Source: Myxococcota bacterium (GTDB lineage Bacteria; Myxococcota_A; UBA796; JAJRTE01). Taken from it: a stretch of 64,000 nt of DNA. Positions 35,427 to 44,959 of this stretch are shown here, piece by piece. Location of the stretch: contig JAJRTE010000192.1 of assembly GCA_024278455.1 (NCBI GenBank), positions 22,752 through 86,751 on the forward strand. The letters are read 5' to 3'. Below the pieces are notes generated by a model. The model did not search any database, was not told where the DNA came from, and saw nothing but the letters and a program-made list of their open reading frames with translations. A program made the translations under genes and the position numbers. The first letter of the stretch is position 1; each line of letters opens with the position of its first letter.

Positions 35427-38400
35427 ATGAAGCTTCAGTGGACGGTTCCCCTGATGTTGGTCGTAGGTGCAGGCGCAGCGAGTGGGCCGGCGCATGCAGG
35501 AGACACTTTCCAGTCATCCTCCCAGCCCGTTCCACCGAACGTGTTCTTCCTCGTGGATTTCTCGGCAAGCATGGGAAGCTGCTGGAAGGACCACAGAAAG
35601 GACCTCAACGGCGATGGACTGGTGGAGTACTACGAGTGCGACCCGTCCCGCAACAGCGCCGATTCCGTGTGGCACCTGACCACCGTCAAGGAGGCCGTGG
35701 CAACCGTAGTCAAGAACACCGATGCGGTGAATTTCGGTTTCGCGGTTACCGATCCCCAGTATGCCGGCGACCCGGAAGGCATCGGGCACCGACCCCCGGT
35801 GCGGGATGGTGTCATCGTGCCTCTTGGTTCGACCAAGAGCGAGTTCCTCGCCGCCTGGGATACGATTCGCGGTGGACCGACGCAGACAGGGACCTTGACA
35901 GTGAACGCCTTGAACGCCGCCCCCTTGTCGGAGGCGTTGGACAACGTGGGCTACTACTTCCAGACCGGCGCATTCACCACAGCTTCCGGCTACGCCGGCG
36001 TCTCACCCATAAAATACTACTGCCAGGAGAACCATGTCATCATCATTACCGACGGTGTGACGCCTCTCCTCGCATCGAATCCCGATATCGATAGCACGGT
36101 CTCCCCGGCCGGCGTCTACCCCGCCGACCCGGACTTGACCGACACCAAACCCTACACCAAGCGGGGCGCATACAACCAGTGGCTCGACAACATCGCCAGC
36201 TACCTGGCGAACACGGACCTCTCCGGCCTGAGCAACAGCGACGGGGCCCAGCACCTCATCACACACGTCATCGCCCTCGACAGCGATGAACAGCTTTGGG
36301 ACAACGTCGTCGACAACAGCGGCGGCACCTACGCGACGGTCTCGACGCCATCCAAACTCGAGGGCGAACTCTGGTCGATCTTGAACAGCATCTCCTCGGG
36401 CGTCTATGTCAAGGCACCCCCGACCGTGAGCACCGACGGCGACGCCCTGTACCTGGGATACTTCGAGGTCGAGCCCGAGCGACCGCTCTATTACGGCCAC
36501 CTGCTCTCCTTCGATATCGACAACGATCCATACTCCGCTCAGTACGGAGAGATCGATACGAGCTACACGCAACCCTCGTGGGATGCCGGCAAGATCCTCG
36601 CAAGCCGTTTCGTCGGAGAACAGGATGTCATGAGCCGGGACAACAACGGCACCGGACTCAGGGATATCTACACGAACATGGATAACGACCGCCTACCCGA
36701 CCCCTTCGACGCCACCAATCTTACCACCCTCTGCCCCTTGATGTTGGACACCAGCATCGATAGTTCCGGTGACTACCCCGGAGTCAGCGAAGGCCATGAC
36801 GTGGACCAGGACGGCGACGTGGACATCTATGACTGCGCCAACCTGATGGACTTCATCCGCGGCTATCACATGGCCGAATTCATGTCCACCGGCCAAGAGA
36901 GAGGGCACTGGAAGCTGGGTGACATCAGGCACTCCCAGGTGGCGATTGCCGACCGCGAACCCAAGATCTACACCAGGAACCCGTACCTGAAGGAATTCCT
37001 GAAGAACGGACTGCCGCAAACGCTGAACCAGTGTCCCTACTCCAACCCCGACGACTGCAGATCCGACGTCGTGTTCGTGGCTGCCAACGATGGTATGGTA
37101 CATGCCTTCAACAAGAACACCGGGGACGAGCTTTGGGCGTACATTCCGGGCAACCTGCTCGGTGAAGTGGCCGGAGCCGAGGAGGTGGCCGAACTCCTCG
37201 ACCTCATGTCCGGAGAGACGGTCATCATGGATGCCACAGCGAGGGTGGACTATGTCTGGATCGACGGGTACCAAGGAGACGGCTACGTCAACGTCTCTGC
37301 GGCAGACGGCGACCAGGATGCCAGCTAGTGGGTACGAGTCCTGGTCATCGGACAGGGCGCCGGCGGGCGCTACTACACCGCCCTCGATATCACGGACCCG
37401 CAGTATCCTTTCATTCTTTGGGAGGACACGAACGACGCCTATCCGGAAACGGAAATGGGTGCCACCACGTCGACAGCCGCCATTGGGCTTGTCTACGACA
37501 GCAGCAATGGTCCCGCCTATGATCGCTGGGTCGCGTTCTACGGCTCGGGCCACGAACAGGACGGTACCGTCGACGCACGCCTGTACATCAAGTCGTTCGA
37601 GGACAACACCCAGACGAGCAGCGGAGCGGAAACCTACAGCGACCGTGGCGTCGACGTGCTGGTGGACCTCGATGGAGACGGGCTCGAGGACGGTACGGGC
37701 TTCCCTGCCAACCCAACGGCCGTCGACGCGGACAACGATGGGGACATCGACGAGGTATTCCTCGTGAATTCCGCAGGGGTGATGTACAAGTTCGTCATCA
37801 ACACTTCGGACATAGACAGCAGCACGGGGTGCCTTTTCTTCGATCCCCAGTCGGCCCGGTTGCCCGGCGGATCCACCGTGTACGTCGGGAAGCGGACATC
37901 GGCCTACTGGGCATCAACCGCCGCCTTCAACGCGGATGGGTCGCTCGTGCTCTACTGGGGAACGGGAAGCCCCTACGACCTGTTCACCACCGACTATGGC
38001 TACCTGTATGCCGTCACGGATACGGACGGCTGCCAAGAGGGCGTGCTCTACACCGACTGCAGGGGCGACGGCTACATGCGTCTCGCCAAGGGAGAGAAGT
38101 TGACCGGTTCCCCCATCGTCTTCGCCGGCGGTATCTATTTCGCGACGTTCAAGCCTTCTTCTGATCGCTGCCAGGAAGGAGAGGCGCGCCTGTACGGCCT
38201 GAGTCACATCGACTGCAGCGTCGTTATCGATACCAATGACGACGGCGTTGTCGATGCCTTGGACCAGGCGACGGAGTATATCAAGGTGGGGACCGGCATT
38301 CCGTCCGGCGTGGTCATCGCCAACGATTCGATCTATGTCGCCACGACCGGCGGCCTGGACACGGACTCGGATCTCGAGGACGCTGTCCACCGTGTGAGCG

Positions 38401-38456
38401 TGGAGAATGACCTGTTCTCCGGGACCGTCGCCATCCAGTGGCGTGAAATGTTCTGA
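35427..38456 (+). CDS. pilY1: PilY1-like tip adhesin, reading frame interrupted by one in-frame TAG
   Basis: Read through, 1009 residues. A signal peptide is followed by a von Willebrand A-like domain with MIDAS motif DFSAS (FFLVDFSASMG). The PilY1/PilC beta-propeller begins with VVFVAANDGMVHAFN and GDELWAYIPG. Codon 634 (37326-37328) is TAG; the next residues WVRVLVIGQGAGGRYYTALD continue the propeller blade in the same frame, and the frame stays open to 38456. DxNxDG loops (DTNDDGVVD, DADNDGDID) match the Ca site that controls retraction in PilY1. Without readthrough the protein would end inside the propeller. The first in-frame ATG after the TAG is 37455, without a good ribosome site. Confidence 0.83.
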
Positions 38457-38642
38457 GCACCGCCCTCGTCTCACGTCTCCTGCGAGCAGCCGGCAGGGGG
38501 CCCGTTTCTCGGTACTGCTTGACCGCCCGGTCCGTCTCGACCCGTCGGTGTTCCACCCGCCTCCTGTGATGCTTTGGGACGTGGCCGGAGGAAGCCACGC
38601 CGCGAGAGCGACCCGGATGTATCTCTTCCTGGCCCTGGCCGA

Positions 38643-41600
38643 TCACCGCAAGGGCTCCTCGTAAGGCAGCGCGGGATAGGCATCGTTCAGCCGCCGCAGG
38701 TTCTCTCGAGCCGCCCGGTTGTCCGGATCCATCTGGAGAATTTTCTCCAAGTTCTCCCGAGCCTGGTCGATATCACCGTCTTCCGCAGCGAGGATACCCA
38801 TCCCGCCTCGAGCTTCGATGTGGTCCGGGTCCTTGAGCAGGCAGCGCAGAAAGGCCATGCGCGCCTTCTCTCTCTGGCCCTGCCTCAACGCGATTTGTCC
38901 CATCAAGTTCAGTGCACTGGGTGAAGGATCCAGGCGCACGGCGATTTCTGCTTCGACCGCCGCTGCGCCGGTGCGCCCGCTCCGAAACAGGACTTCCGCC
39001 AGCCCGGCATGGGCGCGACCCAGCGTGCGGTCCAGTTGGATGGCACGCTCGAAATGCTCTTTCGCCTTCCCGAGGCTTCCGGCGGCCAGGTAGAGTGTCC
39101 CAAGGTTGTGATAGAGAACCGCGTCCGTAGGGCTGGTCATGATTGCGCGCTCCAGCAGCGAAATCGCCTCGCCGTATCTCGCCTTCTGCCCGTAGACGGC
39201 CGCCAGTCTCACCTGTGCCGTGTATGATTCCGGATCGAGTCTCAGCGCTTCTTCGTAGAACACCTGGGCCTGGTCGACAGCGCCCTTTTCTTCGTAGAGT
39301 TGGCCCAGGAGCAGGGGAACATCCGGTCGCCCCGGATCGACTATGCGGACGACGCTCAGTTGTTCGATCGCCTTGTCGAGTTGGCCGGTCGCCCGGTACT
39401 CCTGGGCCCGCGCGAGGTAGGGACTGGTCAGGATGTCGAGTTCGGACCCCCGTGCCCTGGGCCCACGGAGCAGGTTGTGCGCCTCTGTCACCACCTTGGT
39501 GAACACCCCCTTGTCCAACTCCACGAGCATCGACAGGTACGCGCGGTGGTGCTCGAAGATCTCGTCCATGAGCTGCTGGACCTGTTCCTGGCGGTACCGG
39601 GAGCCTGTCGAGTCGACGGAGGCGGCCAGGGGCCGAAGAATGGGCAGGAAGTCAGCGAGAAGTGCCTCGGTACCCGGGCAGGTGTGGTCGAACATCCGGT
39701 CGAAATCCGAGAGCGGAGAAGCAACGAGGTCCTCCAACCCGGACGGCACGAGCAGGAGCTGCCCGAGCACATCCTCTGGCGTGTTGATCTCGACGGCCCG
39801 AAGACTCCGCGCTGTGGAGGGGTCGGTGAGCGCGGCGTCGATGGCCGCCAGGGATACCTGCGAATGGGCCGGACTTGTGGAAAGCGCAAGGCTCGTGGAG
39901 ACACCTGGGCACAGCCAAACCAGTCCGTGGGGAAACACGTGGTGAAACGTGGCCAGAACCCGTGCCACCCATGCTCGGCCGCCGGCCAGCGGCAATTCGA
40001 CCACAGCTACCCCGTTCACATCGAGGAGCCTCTCGACCGCGCGAAAGCCCTCCGTGGAGTAGAGGTGTTCTCTTTCCGGGGTGTTGATCGGCGGGGCAAG
40101 AACGGTCACCGTGTCGAATCGGCGCGCATCGCGCCTGGAGAACGTTCTGAGCGCGCCGAATCGCACCTCGATCCGAGGGTCGGCGAAAACAGGAAGAGCA
40201 CTCTCCATGAGCCGGCTGACCGACACCGCTCGAGCCACCGACAGGTTCAGCCATGTCAATCGAACCTGGCCCATGGCTCTCTGGAGGTCCAGCGTCTTCC
40301 CGGTCCCGCTGCCCACCACCAGGGCCTTCGCAGGATGAGGATGCAGCAGGGGGGCGAGCAGGCCAAGGAACGGGTCGGAGTCCGAGGGAGGACGCGGCCG
40401 GGCAGGGTAGCCCCGAATGAACAGGAGACCACCGCTCGAGTCCGCGACTGCAACGACTGGGCCGTGCTGGTCCTCACGAAGGAAGAGGCCACCCTGCGAT
40501 CGAGTCCCCTCCGCCCCATGCAGCGCGGCCTGCCCTGAAGAGAGCCGGGGCGCAGGTTCCCAGGGAGGAAGCAGGAGCGGGACGATGGTACACGCGCCGG
40601 CTGTCACCGCGAACGCCGCGGTGGCGAATGGGCGACGTGGCAGTTCGGGAAACCTGGACATCGCCCACAGGGAGGAAAGGACGAACGCCGCCGCCCCCAG
40701 GAGTCGTAGAAGCCCCTCGGTACCAAGACGCGGCATGGCCGCCAACTCCCACAGAACCCCGGAAACCACGAGACCAACGACAAAGAAGAGGGCAGAACCA
40801 GGTCGCTTCGACGCACCGGGGATGACGGCCAACGCACAACTCGCCAGGGTGGCAGACCCGGCCAGCACGAGCCACGTCGCGTCCGGCCACGCGGCACCGT
40901 CCGACACCCGCAACCATGCCGGCCATGCTGGCGCCGCGGCCAGGATGGTCGTCGAGGCCGCCCCTGCGATCGCCAGCAACACCGGCACGACAAAGCGGCC
41001 CCGGAGACCACCCGAGCACAACCTTGGCGCAGCGAAGCACGCGGTACTTCCAGCGCAGAACACCGTCAGCCCGATGGCCCACCAGGCTGAGCCTCGCGCC
41101 ATGAGCCGGCCGCTTTCCAGGGCATGAAGGGTGGCCACGATAATGCCGGAGAGCCATCCAGCCACAACCACTGTCACAGCACCGTGCGCGATGGCACCTT
41201 TGGCAAGAAACGGGAAACCCGTCGTTTCCCCGGAGCGGGGGAACCGTTGCAGCGACATGGTGACCGATGCAGCCACGGCGGAGAGGGCGACAACAGCAAG
41301 CGTGCCTCGAGGACCTGACACGGCCATGACCGACGGGGCTATCATCAGGCCAGCGCCAGCGGTCGCCAGAGCCATGCCGGCAGTCGTGCGGTCCGAGAGC
41401 CCAGGCCCCAGGGCGTAGCCCAGGCAGGCGCTCAGCGCCGCAACGGGAACCAGGTTCACCGGAACGCTCGCCCACGGAGGATACAGCCCATGGCCGAACA
41501 GCACCCAGAAGCCCCCGGTGGCGAACCCGATGGCGATCGTGGAAACCATGATACGGAAGCGCGCCTGCTGTCCTGCGAAAACGCCAACCGCCATTCCGCC

Positions 41601-41750
41601 AAGCAGTGACCAGAGCGCGAGCACGAGATGATGGGGACTGCCACCCAGGCCGATTGCCGTTGTCGTGCATGCCGTGACGAGCCAGAAGGCGCAAGCGATA
41701 CCGGACAGTGCGACAGCGATGAGCAGCATGTGCGGGGGAAAAAGACGCAT
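38643..41750 (-). CDS. Membrane / spermidine-synthase-like / TPR fusion protein
   Basis: 1035 residues from ATG 41750, which has AGGAGCTGGG directly upstream. About 12-14 membrane helices fill residues 1-430. A spermidine-synthase-like methyltransferase-fold domain follows (ALVVGSGTGKTLDLQR, FDTVTVLAPP, YSTEGFRAVERLLDVNG). The last 200 residues contain about five TPRs (AIEQLSVVRIVDPGRPDVPL, ALRLDPESYTAQVRLA, AKEHFERAIQLDRTLG). Fused MFS/spermidine-synthase proteins are widespread and poorly understood; putrescine-binding residues are not obvious, so polyamine synthesis is unproven. It faces away from pilM across a short divergent promoter region. Confidence 0.75.
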   Translation of the reverse strand: MRLFPPHMLLIAVALSGIACAFWLVTACTTTAIGLGGSPHHLVLALWSLLGGMAVGVFAGQQARFRIMVSTIAIGFATGGFWVLFGHGLYPPWASVPVNLVPVAALSACLGYALGPGLSDRTTAGMALATAGAGLMIAPSVMAVSGPRGTLAVVALSAVAASVTMSLQRFPRSGETTGFPFLAKGAIAHGAVTVVVAGWLSGIIVATLHALESGRLMARGSAWWAIGLTVFCAGSTACFAAPRLCSGGLRGRFVVPVLLAIAGAASTTILAAAPAWPAWLRVSDGAAWPDATWLVLAGSATLASCALAVIPGASKRPGSALFFVVGLVVSGVLWELAAMPRLGTEGLLRLLGAAAFVLSSLWAMSRFPELPRRPFATAAFAVTAGACTIVPLLLPPWEPAPRLSSGQAALHGAEGTRSQGGLFLREDQHGPVVAVADSSGGLLFIRGYPARPRPPSDSDPFLGLLAPLLHPHPAKALVVGSGTGKTLDLQRAMGQVRLTWLNLSVARAVSVSRLMESALPVFADPRIEVRFGALRTFSRRDARRFDTVTVLAPPINTPEREHLYSTEGFRAVERLLDVNGVAVVELPLAGGRAWVARVLATFHHVFPHGLVWLCPGVSTSLALSTSPAHSQVSLAAIDAALTDPSTARSLRAVEINTPEDVLGQLLLVPSGLEDLVASPLSDFDRMFDHTCPGTEALLADFLPILRPLAASVDSTGSRYRQEQVQQLMDEIFEHHRAYLSMLVELDKGVFTKVVTEAHNLLRGPRARGSELDILTSPYLARAQEYRATGQLDKAIEQLSVVRIVDPGRPDVPLLLGQLYEEKGAVDQAQVFYEEALRLDPESYTAQVRLAAVYGQKARYGEAISLLERAIMTSPTDAVLYHNLGTLYLAAGSLGKAKEHFERAIQLDRTLGRAHAGLAEVLFRSGRTGAAAVEAEIAVRLDPSPSALNLMGQIALRQGQREKARMAFLRCLLKDPDHIEARGGMGILAAEDGDIDQARENLEKILQMDPDNRAARENLRRLNDAYPALPYEEPLR

Positions 41751-41797
41751 CCCAGCTCCTCGATCTTCTGATGTGGCCCCCAGTATAGCTGAAAAAG

Positions 41798-41828
41798 CCT
41801 TGACAAGGTACCTGCCCTTCGAGACAAT
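41798..41828 (+). promoter_or_regulatory. Promoter of pilMNOPQ with overlapping operator-like palindrome
   Basis: TTGACA (41800-41805), 17-base spacer, GACAAT (41823-41828). The -35 lies inside a perfect inverted repeat CCTTGACAAGG (41798-41808), a possible operator shared with the divergent minus-strand gene. The leader to pilM would be about 150 bases. Confidence 0.55.
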
Positions 41829-41985
41829 TAGACGCTGGTGGTAGACGATTCCCGTCCCCTGGGGTTTCCTCCGGGCGTGTGTGTGGCGTGATGATGCCCC
41901 GAAAAGTCTCTGGCAGGCCGGGGAGTGCCAGGGACGCTTCGCGTATGGTACTGGAAGACGGCCATTTCGTGTTGGTGGTGTGCCC

Positions 41986-43065
41986 ATGCTGTCGTTTCTG
42001 TCAAAAAGCAAGAACGCCATTGCCCTGGATGTTGGCTCGAGCTACGTCAAGGTACTGGAGGTCACCCAGGTCAGGAATCGGCTGACAGCCACGGCGTTCG
42101 GCATCCAGAAGCTGCCCCCGGAAGCCATTGTCGACGGCGCCTTGATGAATTCCAATGTCATTGTAGAAACCATCCGGGAACTCGTGTCACGCCACAGAAT
42201 TCGCACGAGGGAGGTGGTGACCTCTGTGTCGGGACATTCGGTGATCATCAAGAAGATCACGCTTCCGAGCATGACCAAGGAAGAATTGGCGGAATCGATA
42301 CAATGGGAGGCGGAACAGTACATTCCGTTCAACATCGAGGATGTCAACATAGATGCGCAGATTCTGTCCGAAGTTCAGGATGAGTCTGGCCAGATGGAAG
42401 TGCTTCTGGTCGCGGCGAAGAAGGAACTCATCAACGACTACACATCGATCCTTTCCGAGGCTGGTCTGACTCCCGTGGTGATTGATGTCGATGCGTTCGC
42501 GGTTCAGAACATGTTCGAACTGAACTACGACATCGAGGATAGTGACACGGTGGTGTTGGTGAACATCGGTGCGAGCATTATCAATATCAACGTTCTGAAG
42601 ACCGGGACCACGGCGTTCACGCGGGACATCTCGCTCGGCGGCAACCAGTTCACCGAGGAGATTCAGAAGCACCTCAATGTCAGTTACGAAGAGGCCGAAG
42701 CGCTCAAGATAGGTGGCGAAATCATGGGCGATTCGCAATCCGTGGTCCCCCAGGAAGTCGAGAACATCATCGTGTCGGTGTCGGAAAACGTGGCCACCGA
42801 GATCCAGCGCTCCCTGGATTTCTATTCCGCGACATCGACGGAAGACCACATCGCGCGTCTCTACCTGTCAGGTGGTTCCGCCAAAGTGCCCGGTCTGACA
42901 CGGATGATCGAGCAGCGAACCGGGATTCCGGTTGAAATTGTCAATCCCTTCCGGCAGATTGAAGTGCCAGAGCGAATCCTGAAGCCAGCATATCTCGAAC
43001 AGATCTCCCCCATGGCTGCTGTCGCCGTGGGGCTCTCAATGCGTCGCGCAGGTGATCAAGAATGA
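41986..43065 (+). CDS. pilM: Type IV pilus assembly protein PilM
   Basis: 359 residues with the actin-like ATPase fold: the opening block AIALDVGSSYVKVLEV, then SVSGHSVIIKKITLPSMT and the ATP-site loop VLVNIGASIININVL. PilM is cytoplasmic and binds the N-terminal tail of PilN, linking the motor to the PilNOP ring. ATG 41986 is chosen because the conserved block follows; the ribosome site is weak. Its stop overlaps the pilN start (ATGA at 43062). Confidence 0.92.
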   Translation: MLSFLSKSKNAIALDVGSSYVKVLEVTQVRNRLTATAFGIQKLPPEAIVDGALMNSNVIVETIRELVSRHRIRTREVVTSVSGHSVIIKKITLPSMTKEELAESIQWEAEQYIPFNIEDVNIDAQILSEVQDESGQMEVLLVAAKKELINDYTSILSEAGLTPVVIDVDAFAVQNMFELNYDIEDSDTVVLVNIGASIININVLKTGTTAFTRDISLGGNQFTEEIQKHLNVSYEEAEALKIGGEIMGDSQSVVPQEVENIIVSVSENVATEIQRSLDFYSATSTEDHIARLYLSGGSAKVPGLTRMIEQRTGIPVEIVNPFRQIEVPERILKPAYLEQISPMAAVAVGLSMRRAGDQE

Positions 43066-43646
43066 TCCGAATCAACTTATTGCCGGTCAGAACATCGCGC
43101 AAGCGTGAAACGGCGCTCCGGCAGATCCTTCTGGCTGCCGCCGGTGGGGTCTTGATTGTGGCTGGCTGTGCCTACTTCTATTTCGAACTCGACTCCGAGA
43201 TCGATCGCCTGACCAGTGACAATCAGCGGGTCGAACGTGAGATCGCCAAGTTGAAGGAAGTTATCGGACAGGTCGAAGAGTTCGAGGCCAAGAAGGCCGA
43301 ATTGCAGAAAAAGCTGGATGTCATCAAGACGCTCAAGGCGAACAAGACCGGGCCCGTCCACATGCTGGACGAAATCGCCACGAATATCCCCGACAAGTGC
43401 TGGCTGACGTCCATTTCCGAGGTGAACAGAAAGGTGGAACTGAGTGGGGTAGCGGTCAACAACGAAGTGATCGCCGATTTCATATCCAAGCTCGAGGTGT
43501 CCGATTATTTCGACGATGTGTACCTGGTGGCGACCAGTGCCATGGAGACCAAGGAAGGCCTCAAGCTCAAGGAGTTCTCTGTCACCGCCAGAATGACGAC
43601 ACCAGAGGAAAAGCGCAGAAAGAACAGTGCCGGCCGCCCTGGGTGA
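43062..43646 (+). CDS. pilN: Type IV pilus assembly protein PilN
   Basis: 194 residues. The N-terminus MIRINLLPVR is the PilM-binding tail of PilN. One membrane helix (LLAAAGGVLIVAGCAYFYF) and a coiled coil (EIAKLKEVIGQVEEFEAKKA) follow, then a periplasmic ferredoxin-like domain. It forms heterodimers with PilO in the inner-membrane alignment complex. Translationally coupled to pilM. Confidence 0.92.
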   Translation: MIRINLLPVRTSRKRETALRQILLAAAGGVLIVAGCAYFYFELDSEIDRLTSDNQRVEREIAKLKEVIGQVEEFEAKKAELQKKLDVIKTLKANKTGPVHMLDEIATNIPDKCWLTSISEVNRKVELSGVAVNNEVIADFISKLEVSDYFDDVYLVATSAMETKEGLKLKEFSVTARMTTPEEKRRKNSAGRPG

Positions 43647-43673
43647 ACGCCATTCCGCTGACGCGGGGGTCTC

Positions 43674-44309
43674 ATGAACGATTTGATGGAAAGATTCATC
43701 AAACTGCCGAGTTCTCAGAAGATGGCCATCGTCGTCGTGCTGTACGGTGTCCTCGTCGGGGCTTTCTGGTACTTTCTATACACCCCGAAGGCCGACGAAC
43801 TCGATCAACTGGTCGCTGCGAGCCGGAAGCTCCAGGACGAACGCAACAAGACCCAGGACATCGCCGACAACCTCGAGCGGTTCAAGCAGGAAGTGGAGGC
43901 GCTCAACGAAGACCTCAACAGGGCACTGAAGGAGCTGCCGAACAGTCGTGAGATCACGCAATTGTTGAAGCGTGTGTCCACGATCGGCAAGAAGATCGGC
44001 CTCGAGTTCCTCCTGTTCCAGCCGCTTCCCGAAGTCCAGGAAGGGTTCTATGCCCAGGTACCGGTCAAGATCGAAATCTCCGGGTCATACCATGAGATCG
44101 CCATGTTCTTCGACCGCATTGGGAAGCTCTCTCGTATTGTCAACATCAACAACATCCAGATGAGCAAGCCGACCGAGAGGGGCGGAAAAATCATCCTCAA
44201 GACCTCCGGAAAGGCCACGACGTATCGCTTCGTAGACAAAGCCGAACAGGAGAAGGCGACAAGGAAGAAAGGCAAGGGCCGCAAGAAGAAAAAGAAGAAG
44301 GGGCACTAG
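43674..44309 (+). CDS. pilO: Type IV pilus assembly protein PilO
   Basis: 211 residues. A short cytoplasmic N-terminus, a membrane helix (MAIVVVLYGVLVGAFWYFL), a coiled coil (43,800-43,940) and the PilO fold with LLKRVSTIGKKIGLEF and VPVKIEISGSYHEIAMFFD. A very basic Lys-rich tail (RKKGKGRKKKKKKGH) ends the protein, longer than in most PilO proteins. Pairs with PilN. Stop TAG, 2 bases before the pilP start. Confidence 0.92.
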   Translation: MNDLMERFIKLPSSQKMAIVVVLYGVLVGAFWYFLYTPKADELDQLVAASRKLQDERNKTQDIADNLERFKQEVEALNEDLNRALKELPNSREITQLLKRVSTIGKKIGLEFLLFQPLPEVQEGFYAQVPVKIEISGSYHEIAMFFDRIGKLSRIVNINNIQMSKPTERGGKIILKTSGKATTYRFVDKAEQEKATRKKGKGRKKKKKKGH

Positions 44310-44311
44310 CT

Positions 44312-44887
44312 GTGACAGGCAGGATGTCAACATATCGTAACGGCTTCTCCGCATTCGTCCAGACATCGTTGCCGCTGGTCCTGTTGCTGGGCGTGGCGGC
44401 CGGTTGTGGCGAGAAGGACCAGGCACAGGCCCCGGACGTCGAGGAGCAGCAGGAAGCGAAAAAACAGGAGAGCGCTCCGGCACACGCAGCGACTGACACC
44501 GCCCGGGCGGAAGCGGAAGATGAAGGAGAGCGGTTGGCTTACAGCTACAACCCGATCGGGAAACGAGACCCGTTCAGATCGTTCATCACCAAGGACACGG
44601 TTACCATCGAAAACCGACCGGAGACTCCGCTGCAGAAGTACGAGATCGACCAGTTCACGCTGGTGGCCGTCATCTGGGGGATCGACGACCCTGTCGCCAT
44701 GGTCGAAGATCCGGAAGGCATGGGCCACTTTTTGCGTAAGAATACCCTGATAGGCAAGAACTGGGGTAAGGTAGTTCGTATCAGCCCCACCGAAGTCATC
44801 GTCGCCGAGGAGTATCGCGACTTCGAGGGAAAACTCATCGTGAACGAGATTCCTCTCAAGCTGCCCGCGGAGCAGTACGAGCAGTAG
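44312..44887 (+). CDS. pilP: Type IV pilus assembly lipoprotein PilP
   Basis: 191 residues. GTG 44312 is the first start; ATG 44324 is an alternative. The lipobox LGVAAGC is followed by a Glu/Ala/Gln-rich linker and the PilP beta domain: IGKRDPFRSF, LQKYEIDQFTLVAVIWG and GHFLRKNTLIGKNWGKV. PilP binds PilNO and the N-domain of PilQ, bridging inner and outer membranes. Ends with TAG; pilQ follows. Confidence 0.92.
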   Translation: MTGRMSTYRNGFSAFVQTSLPLVLLLGVAAGCGEKDQAQAPDVEEQQEAKKQESAPAHAATDTARAEAEDEGERLAYSYNPIGKRDPFRSFITKDTVTIENRPETPLQKYEIDQFTLVAVIWGIDDPVAMVEDPEGMGHFLRKNTLIGKNWGKVVRISPTEVIVAEEYRDFEGKLIVNEIPLKLPAEQYEQ

Positions 44888-44959
44888 GGGATACCGGGGC
44901 TTCGGCAGAGAGACGTGGCATTCCCGGGCCGAGTGACGGCCTGGGTCAAGGGTAGGACC

